Below, piece by piece: positions 15,147 through 22,727 of a stretch of 64,000 bases of DNA. The number at the start of each line of letters is the position of its first letter. Positions within the stretch are counted from its first letter, which is position 1. Position numbers and translations under genes: made by a program. The notes beneath the pieces are model-generated. The model searched no databases and was not told where the DNA came from. It was given only the letters and a program-made list of their open reading frames with translations. Origin of the DNA: Gemmata massiliana (GTDB taxonomy: Bacteria > Planctomycetota > Planctomycetia > Gemmatales > Gemmataceae); NCBI GenBank assembly GCA_000531095.1, contig HG799462.1, positions 747,551 through 811,550 on the forward strand, in the 5' to 3' direction.

Positions 15147-17785
15147 ATGTTGTGGGCGATACGGTGGGCGGCGTGGGCCGTGCTGCGGGTGCTGCTCTCG
15201 CTGCGCTACAAGGTGAAGGTGGTGGGGACCGAGGCCGTGTTAAAGCGCCCCGGCCCGTACCTCATCATGCCCAATCACCCGGCCTACACCGACCCGCCGA
15301 ACTTGCTCGTGCGGATGTGGGCCATCTTCAAATCCCGCCCGCTGCTGCTCGAATCAAATTTCAAAAGCCCGCTGTTTGCGCCGATCGCGTGGCTGCTCCG
15401 CGGCATCAAAATGCCGGACATCGTGAAGGCCAGCGCCGAAGACCGGCAGCGCGCGGAGGCCGCCGTGGGCGAAGTGATCGCGTCGCTGCGCGCGGGCGAG
15501 AATGTGATTTTGTGGCCGAGCGGCCGACTCTCGCGCGACGGGGCCGAGTACCTGGGCGGGGCACGCACGGCCGCGGACGTGCTCGCGGCGGTACCGAACG
15601 TGACCGTGGTGCTCGCACGCACGCGCGGACTCTGGGGCAGCATGTTCAGTTGGGCCGACGGCGAGTTGTCCCTGATGAGCGCCTTCGCCCGCGGGCTGGG
15701 ATTGTGGGCCGCGAATCTCTTCGTCCTCGCGCCACGCCGCCGCGTCACGGTCACGCTCGAAGCGTTCACCCCGGATCAGCGGCCCGAGCCGAAACGCGAA
15801 CTCATCAACAAGTGGCTCGAAGCGTGGTACAACGCGGACGTTCCTCGCGAGAAACCGACGTTCGTTCCACGGCACTTTTTGTTTGGCCCGCGCACGCACA
15901 AGTACCCGCCGCCGGTCACGGTCGTGCCGGAGTTCGATCTCTCGAAAGTGAAGCCCGAAACGAAGAGCGCAGTGGCGCAGTTCATCGAAGAGAAAATCAA
16001 GCGTCCGCTCGCGCCCGATGAAAATACGGCCGAAGCGACCTTTAACCAGCTCGGGATGGACAGTCTCGACGCGATGGACGTGGCGCTCACCGTGGAGCAG
16101 CGGTTCGGGTTCAGTAGCGACGCGGTACCGACCACGGTGGGCGGGCTGTGGGCGCTGGCGGAAGGGCTGACTCAAAACGCGCCGCCGAAGCCGCCGCCCG
16201 CGGGGTGGTTCGACCCGCCCGCGGACTACGCGCCGCTCGCCATTCTGGGCGAAACGATCAGCGCCGCATTCTTGAACCAGGCCGTTGCGCGGCGCAATCA
16301 GGTGATCGCCGCGGACGATCTCGCGGGCGGGGTGACCTACGAGAAGTTTATCGTCGGTGCGTGGGCGATGTCCGACCGGTTCCGCGCGATCGAGGCGCCG
16401 AACGTGGGGCTCATGCTACCCGCGGCCGTCGCGTGCGACCTCGCGTTCCTGGGGCTGCACCTCGCCGGGAAGTTACCGGTGATGCTGAACTGGACCACCG
16501 GTCCCAACAACCTCGCGCACGCCGCGAAGCTGATGAACCTCACGCACGTCGTCACGTCGAAGGCGTTCGTCGATCGCACCCACGTTCAGGTTCCGGGAAC
16601 GCAGTTCGTCTTCTTGGAAGACGTGCGCGCTACGCTGGGCAAACTCGGCTTGCTCCGCAGGCTGCTTTCGACGCGCTACTTCGGCAACTGGGTGAAGGCT
16701 TCGCTTCTGAAGCGCATCTCGGACGATCCGAATCGGCCCGCGGTCATACTGTTCACGAGCGGCAGCGAGAAGGCGCCGAAGGCCGTGCCGCTCACGCACC
16801 GGAACATCATCTCCGACCAGCGCGGCTGTCTCGACGCGCTTCAGGTCGACCGGAAGAATTCGGTGCTCGGGTTCCTGCCGATGTTCCACAGCTTCGGGCT
16901 GACCATCACCGGCTTGTTACCGCTGTTCGTCGGGGTTCGGGTCGTCCACCACCCGGACCCGACCGACTCGGGCGCACTGGCACGCAAGGTCGCCGCGTAC
17001 AAAACGACGCTCGCCGCCGGCACTCCCACGTTCATGAGCTACATTTTCGACCGCGCCAAGCCGGGCGAGCTGGACTCGCTCCGGACGATTGTCGTGGGCG
17101 CAGAGAAGGCGTCGCCGGCGCTCTTCGAGAAGGCGAAGCAAGCCGCCCCGCACGCCGAAGTCCTCGAAGGTTACGGCATCACGGAGTGCTCTCCGGTGGT
17201 GTCGGTCACGCGCCCCGGCCGACCACACCGCGGTACGATCGGTCCGCCGATCGCGTGTGTCGAAGTGTGCGTAACCGATCTGGAGACGAAAGCCGTGCTC
17301 CCACAGGGGCAGATGGGAATGCTACACGTCGCGGGGCCGAACGTGTTTGGGGGCTACATCGGTCACGACGGCCCTCCGCCGTTCGAGGAGATCAACGGCA
17401 AGCGCTGGTACATTACCGGTGATCTCGCGGCGATCGACGAGACCGGTGAGATCGTGTTTCACGGGCGGTTGAAGCGCTTCCTCAAAGCCGGCGGTGAGAT
17501 GATTTCGCTCCCCGCACTAGAGGAGCCGTTCGCGAAGAAGTACCCGCCCACGGACCAGGGACCGCGTGTCGCGGTGGAGGGCGTGGAGACCCCGACGGGC
17601 GCCGAATCGTGCTGTTCACCACGGAACCGCTCGCGCTCCGCGACGCGAACTCGCTTCTCCAGAGCGAGGGGCACCGCGGCGTGATGCGTCTCGACGACGT
17701 GAAGCAACTGGAGAAACTCCCGGTGCTCGGTACGGGCAAAACGGACTACAAGGTGCTCCGGGCGATGATTACGGAGGGGAAGTGA
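15147..17785 (+). CDS. PlsC acyltransferase - ACP - acyl-CoA/ACP synthetase fusion, frameshifted near the 3' end
   Basis: This is a three-part lipid enzyme related to Aas-type acyltransferase/acyl-ACP synthetases. Residues 1-230 are a PlsC acyltransferase (NHPAYTD with His44 and Asp49; WPSGRLSRDG). Residues 280-350 are an acyl carrier protein with the phosphopantetheine serine in GMDSLDAMD (Ser306). The rest is an AMP-forming ligase with LFTSGSEKAPK (near 535), YGITECSPVV and YITGDLAAIDETGEI. Near 17600 the frame breaks: read straight on, the protein stops at 17684 after an unrelated Arg/Ser-rich tail. One base back, the proper C-terminus follows (RRIVLFTTEPLALRD and GTGKTDYKVLR with the catalytic Lys), ending at 17785. 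One lost base explains this; repaired length is 879 residues. AGGAG lies six bases before ATG 15147. Confidence 0.9.
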
Positions 17786-17797
17786 GGCCCGAGTCTC

Positions 17798-17867
17798 GTG
17801 AACCCCGCCCGCAAGGGCGGCGGGTACTTGCAAACGCCGCGCCTGCCGCCCTTGCGAGCGGGTTCGC
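17798..17867. repeat. GC-rich inverted repeat, family D (copy 1)
   Basis: GAACCCCGCCCGCAAGGGCG at 17800-17819 is mirrored by CCGCCCTTGCGAGCGGGTTC at 17846-17865. It sits just after the stop of the acyltransferase/ligase gene. The rest of the gap to 18071 shows no gene. A longer and better-matched copy is at 51528-51622. Confidence 0.75.
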
Positions 17868-18071
17868 CGGTGGTGGTGAATCGAAAAATATTTCCGCGTT
17901 TGTCGCGCAAGTTGCCCCTCTCGTCGCGTTCTCTGAAGCCACGTTCCGCGCCTCTGCGCACCGAGTCGCGCGTTCGTACATCCTTTTGCCAAGCCAGCCA
18001 ACGCCCGTGCCGGTCCGCCGTTACTATCGCGTCGGACTCGTGTTCCTTTCTCACACCCCAGGACTTGCGCG

Positions 18072-20414
18072 ATGCGCCCCTCTCACCTCGTACCGATCGT
18101 CGGACTGACGTTCGGTCTCATGGCCCTGGCGCCGCTCGCTCGCGGCGACAATCAACCCGATACGAAACAGCCACTCAAGCAGCCCGCGCCCAAACAACCT
18201 ACTGCCAAGATGTCGGGCGCGGACGTTAAACAGTCGCCCGCCGTGAACCTCCCCATCACGCGGGTCGTGATGTTCAGCGCGGGCGTCGCGTACTTCCACC
18301 GCGAGGGGGACGTGACCGGCGACGGTCGGCTCGACTTGCGGTTCGACGAGGGCGACGTGAACGACCTGCTCAAGAGCCTCGTCCTCACGGACAAGGACGG
18401 CGGAAAGGTCCGCGCGGTGACCTACGACAACCGGATGCCGCTCGACATCACGCTCAAGGGGTTCGCGGTGGACGTGACCGAGAACCCGACGATGGGCCAA
18501 CTCATGCACCAGGTCCGCGGCGAGAAGGTCGAGGTCGCGGACAAGACCGGCGTGGTCACCGTCGGGCAGATCGTCAGCGTCGAGCGCCCCGCGGTGCCCG
18601 CGACGGGGCCGGACCCGGGCGAGATACTCAACCTCCTCACCGAGGACGGGCTGCAAACGGTCGAACTGAAGCAGCTCAAAAAGATCAAGCTCGTGCGCCC
18701 CGAACTCCAGGCTGAGTTCAGGAAGGCGCTGGAGATGCTCGCGAGCGCGCGTGGCGACAACAAGAAGGCCGTGTCGGTGGTGTTCAGTGGGAACGGCAAG
18801 CGCAAGGTCGCGGTGGGCTACGTCAACGAGGCGCCGTTGTGGAAGCCGAGTTATCGCCTCAGCGTGGACGAAAAGGGCGCGACCCGCATCCAAGGGTGGG
18901 CGACCATCGAGAACACGACCGACGAGGACTGGACCAACGTGAAGGTGGGGCTCGTCGCGGGGCGCCCGATGTCGTTCCAAATGGACCTGTATGACCCACT
19001 CTTCGTCCCGCGCCCGATGGTCGAACCGGACCTGTTCGCGTCGCTGCGCCCGCCGATGTACCAGGGCGGGCTGAACCCCACTGCGAACATGGGTGGCGTT
19101 GCGATGGGTAACGCTACCGGTAACCCGACGAATGTCGCCGGGGGGTTCGGTGGGGGCGGGTTCGGCGGTGGTGTCGTTGGTATCCAGGGTGGTCAGGTCG
19201 GTCAGGTCGGCCAAATCGGGAACCTCGGTGGTCAGTTCGGGCTTCAAGGCGGCTTCACGGGTCATTACGGCACGTACCCGCAGCGCGTCCCGCGCCCGAA
19301 CCTGCGCACGCTCTACGGCGACCGGCTCACCTACTCGGAGTACGTCAACCGCCTGCGCGGGAACCCGACGCCCGTTGAAAACGATCGCCCGCCGATGACC
19401 ACTGTGAAAGACCCGCTCGACAAGCGAGCCGGAGCGCTCGCCGTGGCCGACGGCGCACTGGGTGACATGTTCGAGTACACCATCGACGAACCGATCACGC
19501 TCGCGAAGCAGAAGTCCGCGCTCGTGCCGCTCGTGAACGAAGCGGTCGAGAGCTCGCGCGTGAGTATCTTCAACGCGGCCACACTCGCCAAACATCCGCT
19601 GCTCGGGCTGAAGCTCGTCAACAAGACCAAGCTTCACCTTGCGCAGGGGCCGGTCACGGTGTTCGACGGCGGCACGTTCGCGGGCGACGCACGGTTGCCG
19701 GACATCAAGCCGGGCGAAACTCGGCTCGTGAGTTATGCCATCGACCTTGGCACCGAAGTCGTTGCGGAGCCGAGCGAAACCAAGCGCACGCTGCTCACTG
19801 TGGCAGTTGCCGATGGCAAACTGGTCATGCGGGCCGGGTTGAAGCGGGTCACAACGTACCAGATTCGCAACCGGAACCCGCAGGACCGGACGGTAATCGT
19901 CGAGCACCCCAAGCACTCGGGCTGGAAACTCGTCACCCCGGCCAAGGCCGATGACCAAACGCGGAGCTTCTACCGGTTCGACTCGGTCGTAAAAGCCGGT
20001 GCCCTGGTCACGCTCGAAGTCACGGAAGAATCTCCGGCCGTGGACGTGTACGGGCTGACCGAGACGAGCCGCGATGCCCTGCTCCGCTATGCGTCACTAA
20101 AGGAGGCGAAGCCCGCCGTTCGTGAAGTGTTCACGAAGTTGGTCGAGCTGCGTGAGAAAGTGGACGAGGCTCAGAAGGGGATCGCGGACGAGCAAGAACT
20201 GCTGAAGGAGATCGCGGACGACCAGGACCGCATCCGCAAAAACATCGAGCGGACGCCGAAGGAATCGGAAGCCTTCAAGCGCTACCTGAAGAAGTTCGAC
20301 GATCAGGAAACGGAGATCGAGAAGCGCCGGGCGCGCCTCAAAGAACTGAAGGCCGAACTCGCGAAGCACGAGAAGGCCCTCAAGGACTTCGCGGGCACCG
20401 TGAAAGCGGAGTAA
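18072..20414 (+). CDS. Exported DUF4139-like protein with Gly-rich insert and C-terminal coiled coil
   Basis: The 780-residue protein starts with a signal peptide (LVPIVGLTFGLMALAPLARG). Residues 55-130 contain ITRVVMFSAGVAYFHREGDV and DVNDLLKSLVLTDKDGGKV, and the segment near 250-310 reads LWKPSYRLSVDEKG with IENTTDEDWTNVKVGLVAG. Together these are the pattern of DUF4139-type beta-sandwich proteins. Residues about 355-405 are an unusual low-complexity insert (GGFGGGGFGGG, then GQVGQVGQIG). The DUF4139-like fold resumes with FEYTIDEPITLAKQKSALVPL. Residues 680-780 form a long charged coiled coil. The protein is probably periplasmic or surface associated. Its role is not known. A strong terminator follows at 20447. 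Confidence 0.85.
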   Translation: MRPSHLVPIVGLTFGLMALAPLARGDNQPDTKQPLKQPAPKQPTAKMSGADVKQSPAVNLPITRVVMFSAGVAYFHREGDVTGDGRLDLRFDEGDVNDLLKSLVLTDKDGGKVRAVTYDNRMPLDITLKGFAVDVTENPTMGQLMHQVRGEKVEVADKTGVVTVGQIVSVERPAVPATGPDPGEILNLLTEDGLQTVELKQLKKIKLVRPELQAEFRKALEMLASARGDNKKAVSVVFSGNGKRKVAVGYVNEAPLWKPSYRLSVDEKGATRIQGWATIENTTDEDWTNVKVGLVAGRPMSFQMDLYDPLFVPRPMVEPDLFASLRPPMYQGGLNPTANMGGVAMGNATGNPTNVAGGFGGGGFGGGVVGIQGGQVGQVGQIGNLGGQFGLQGGFTGHYGTYPQRVPRPNLRTLYGDRLTYSEYVNRLRGNPTPVENDRPPMTTVKDPLDKRAGALAVADGALGDMFEYTIDEPITLAKQKSALVPLVNEAVESSRVSIFNAATLAKHPLLGLKLVNKTKLHLAQGPVTVFDGGTFAGDARLPDIKPGETRLVSYAIDLGTEVVAEPSETKRTLLTVAVADGKLVMRAGLKRVTTYQIRNRNPQDRTVIVEHPKHSGWKLVTPAKADDQTRSFYRFDSVVKAGALVTLEVTEESPAVDVYGLTETSRDALLRYASLKEAKPAVREVFTKLVELREKVDEAQKGIADEQELLKEIADDQDRIRKNIERTPKESEAFKRYLKKFDDQETEIEKRRARLKELKAELAKHEKALKDFAGTVKAE

Positions 20415-20446
20415 CGCGCTCGTGACGTGAACGCGGGGAGGGTATG

Positions 20447-20494
20447 CTCGCGGTGGGGGTGATCCAAGAGATCACCCCCACCGCGAGTTTTATT
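20447..20494 (+). terminator. Rho-independent terminator after the DUF4139-like gene
   Basis: A perfect 17-base stem (CTCGCGGTGGGGGTGAT at 20447-20463, partner 20471-20487) has a seven-base loop and is followed by TTTTATTT at 20488-20495. It lies 33 bases past the stop and 14 bases before the next start, so the SUKH gene probably has its own weak promoter or depends on readthrough. Confidence 0.88.
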
Positions 20495-20507
20495 TGGGGA
20501 GCAGTTC

Positions 20508-21719
20508 GTGATCGACTGGTCCACGGTATTCGAGCACGCGACGCCGAAGAAAGGTGCGACAGAAGCCGAAATCGCGGAGTTCGTTGCAACCTTTGGCGTG
20601 CCGCTTACGGCAGACGAGATCGCGCGCGTTAACGGTACTCAGCGCAATCCGTGGTTGCCGACTGATCCACAGTACGCGACGTGGGAGCCGTTTGATCCGG
20701 CCGCGTGGGTGATGCCCGCGGACCGCCCGATTCCGCCCTCGTACCTGTCGTTCGTTCGGTATTCCAACGGTGGCTCGTTCCAGAACGGGAAACGCCTTTT
20801 CCAAATGTGGGGCACCGGGCTCCGCGAGTTCCTGATCTGTTACAACGTGCCTCAGTACATGCCGCTGGTCGTGCCGTTCGCGTTCAACGGCGGCGGAGTC
20901 ATGTACCTGTTCGATATGCGCGAACCACCCGATGTACACGGCGAGTACCCCATCATTTGCGCTGGTGCCGGGGCGCTCGACTTCGATCCACATGAATCAC
21001 CGCGAATTGCCGGTAACTTCCTCGAAATCTGTTGCGGGCGTTTCAACGTCGAGCGCTTGCGATTCGGTGGTGTGGTTCTCACGGCCGACCAGTGGGAGAC
21101 GTGCGCCGATCCCAAACCGATGCTCGACGAGTGCGAAGATCACGACCGCAAACTTCGGTTGTTTGCGTGTGCGTGTGCTCGTCGCATATGGCACTTGATA
21201 CCCGGTGAGCGCTTCCGACGGGCCGTCGAAGCGGCCGAACAGTTCGCGGACGGCAAAGTGACGGACGAAGAGCGCAGGGGACTGAAGAAAAAATGCGAGC
21301 GAGTTGCGCGAGACGCGGGCGCGACTTCGGCCGTGAACTGCCTCAGTACAGACGCATCGAGCGCCGCGTGGAACGGGTCGTGGAGCGCAGCGAACGCGGA
21401 AGCCGACACTAACCGAGGCGAAGGACCAAAATGGGAAGCGGCTCGTGCGCAACAGGCGGACCTGCTGCGCGAGATTTTTGGTAACCCGTTCCGCCCCGTT
21501 CACATTGATCTGCTGTGGCTGAAGTGGAACAACGGCACGGTGCCTCAAATCGCGGATCGTATCTACCAAACGAACAATTTCAGCGACTTGCCCGTGCTGG
21601 CCGACGCACTCGAAGAAGCCGGCTGCACGGATGCGGAGATCCTCGCGCACTTGCGGCGCCCGAACGAGCACGTGCGGGGGTGCTGGGCGCTCGATCTGCT
21701 GCGCACCGCGTCGACTTGA
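20508..21719 (+). CDS. SUKH (SMI1/KNR4-type) domain fused to a Gemmata-type C-terminal module
   Basis: The first 180 residues follow the SUKH layout: IPPSYLSFVRYSNGGSFQNG, then FQMWGTGLREFLICYNVP, GGGVMYLFDMREPP and an acidic end. SUKH proteins are commonly immunity proteins against polymorphic toxins, or regulators. Residues 190-403 form a module I associate with Gemmata proteins: MLDECEDHDRKLRLFACACA followed by RRIWHL, LLREIFGNPFRPV, LPVLADALEEAGC and HVRGCWALDLL. Length is 403 residues. The GTG at 20508 is used; a terminator stem ends 20 bases upstream and GGGGAG gives ribosome binding. The protein is predicted cytoplasmic. No recognisable toxin gene is adjacent; a defensive or regulatory role is inference. 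Confidence 0.8.
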   Translation: MIDWSTVFEHATPKKGATEAEIAEFVATFGVPLTADEIARVNGTQRNPWLPTDPQYATWEPFDPAAWVMPADRPIPPSYLSFVRYSNGGSFQNGKRLFQMWGTGLREFLICYNVPQYMPLVVPFAFNGGGVMYLFDMREPPDVHGEYPIICAGAGALDFDPHESPRIAGNFLEICCGRFNVERLRFGGVVLTADQWETCADPKPMLDECEDHDRKLRLFACACARRIWHLIPGERFRRAVEAAEQFADGKVTDEERRGLKKKCERVARDAGATSAVNCLSTDASSAAWNGSWSAANAEADTNRGEGPKWEAARAQQADLLREIFGNPFRPVHIDLLWLKWNNGTVPQIADRIYQTNNFSDLPVLADALEEAGCTDAEILAHLRRPNEHVRGCWALDLLRTAST

Positions 21720-21774
21720 TCGTTGATGGGCGCCGGTCCCAGCGATTCGTGAAGTGGGGCGCCGGTCCCAGAAT

Positions 21775-22332
21775 CTACCGGAGCGCCTTGTGCCCGGCGA
21801 CGGTGCGGAGCCGGTTGGCTTCCTGCCAGACTTTTGGATCGGTTTGGAGGAAGTCGATCAAGTTACCGGTCGAGACCCCGAGCAACACGGCCGCGTCCGC
21901 GACGCGGGCCTCAACGACAACCAACACGTCCAGAATGACCCCGACCGCGGGCCAAAAGCGCGGGTTTTTCGCGCTCATGTTCAGCCGGCCGTCGCCGTTG
22001 CGAGCGCCGGCGTAATCGGGCAACGCGGCGACCGTTTCGGGCGTGAGGTTAGCCGGTAACGGGTCACGGAGTTCGAGGAACAGCGCGTGCCAGAGGCGCT
22101 TCAGTGCTTTTGCTTTGTTCTCGTGCTGTGACCGGCTCTCTTCGGCGATGACGATCAACCCCGTGGGCAGGTGCCGTAACCGAACGGCGGAACTGGTCTT
22201 GTTGCGCTTCTGCCCGCCGGGGCCGCTCGCGCGGTACGTGTCCACCTCGCACTGTGCGAGCAACCGGTCTTCGGGCAGGTGCGCCCACGTCGCTCGCGGG
22301 AGCCCGTTCGCCGATGGAGGTGAGTGCGCCAC
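21775..22332 (-). CDS. GGQ-domain release factor homologue (PrfH/ArfB-like)
   Basis: This 185-residue protein has the peptidyl-tRNA hydrolysis loop of class I release factors, [19 protein letters not shown] (GGQ at residues 39-41). [21 protein letters not shown] follows, as in RF domain 3. It lacks the codon-recognition domains, so it belongs with the short rescue or RNA-repair-linked factors (ArfB, PrfH-like) and not with RF1/RF2. The segment after residue 95 ([20 protein letters not shown]) is unusual for ArfB. I chose GTG 22332, with GAGGA six bases upstream; longer in-frame starts up to 22404 lack this. No RtcB ligase gene, the usual partner of PrfH, is nearby. It probably acts on stalled ribosomes. 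Confidence 0.8.
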   Translation of the reverse strand: MAHSPPSANGLPRATWAHLPEDRLLAQCEVDTYRASGPGGQKRNKTSSAVRLRHLPTGLIVIAEESRSQHENKAKALKRLWHALFLELRDPLPANLTPETVAALPDYAGARNGDGRLNMSAKNPRFWPAVGVILDVLVVVEARVADAAVLLGVSTGNLIDFLQTDPKVWQEANRLRTVAGHKALR

Positions 22333-22466
22333 AACCGATCCTCGTGCTGCGTCCCGAACCCGTGAAACAGACGGTGCCGATCCCGGTGCGATTCGGGCTC
22401 CCACAAACCCGGGAATATCAGCACTTCAAAGGGATCAAACGAGCGGCCCGCCAATCCGAAATTTGA
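22314..22466 (+). CDS. Possible small protein of unknown function
   Basis: This is a 50-codon frame ([17 protein letters not shown]...) overlapping the 5' end of the divergent release-factor homologue by 19 bases. No good ribosome site precedes it and I recognise no family. Its only support is its position just ahead of the small membrane-protein gene at 22476, with which it could be cotranscribed. It may be chance. Confidence 0.2.
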   Translation: MEVSAPQPILVLRPEPVKQTVPIPVRFGLPQTREYQHFKGIKRAARQSEI

Positions 22467-22475
22467 GGCCGTGCC

Positions 22476-22727
22476 GTGACCGAACAACGACAAACACACT
22501 GGTTTCTGTTTGGTGCGTTCGGTATTTACGCTTTTGCGATTGCCCTCGCTTGGAAATCGCATCCGCTACCAGTTACTTCTTCCCGCGGTTCTGCACCGTC
22601 GGGGCACTCGATCGATGAAGCCATCCAAGTCCTCAAAATTTGTGCGTACTTGGTAGAACTGCTGCTATACGGCCTATTCCCCGGCTCACGTCCTCCATCC
22701 ATAGTCATCCAGCCCACCGCGACTTAA
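22476..22727 (+). CDS. Small hydrophobic protein of unknown function
   Basis: An 83-residue frame starts at GTG 22476, with GAGG seven bases upstream. It has a hydrophobic segment near residues 9-26 (WFLFGAFGIYAFAIALAW) and a second near 52-66 (VLKICAYLVELLLYG), so it could be a two-helix membrane protein. It ends at 22727, overlapping the stop of the convergent vWA gene by three bases. I do not recognise it. The hydrophobic pattern and ribosome site argue for a real gene, but its short length leaves doubt. Confidence 0.4.
   Translation: MTEQRQTHWFLFGAFGIYAFAIALAWKSHPLPVTSSRGSAPSGHSIDEAIQVLKICAYLVELLLYGLFPGSRPPSIVIQPTAT

Noticed and set aside
18051..19958. A 635-codon minus-strand frame opposite the DUF4139-like gene
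   Set aside because: No recognisable motif; the plus strand has a signal peptide and family pattern.
22314..22727. A toxin-antitoxin pair formed by the two small frames
   Set aside because: Neither has a family motif, and the first lacks a ribosome site.
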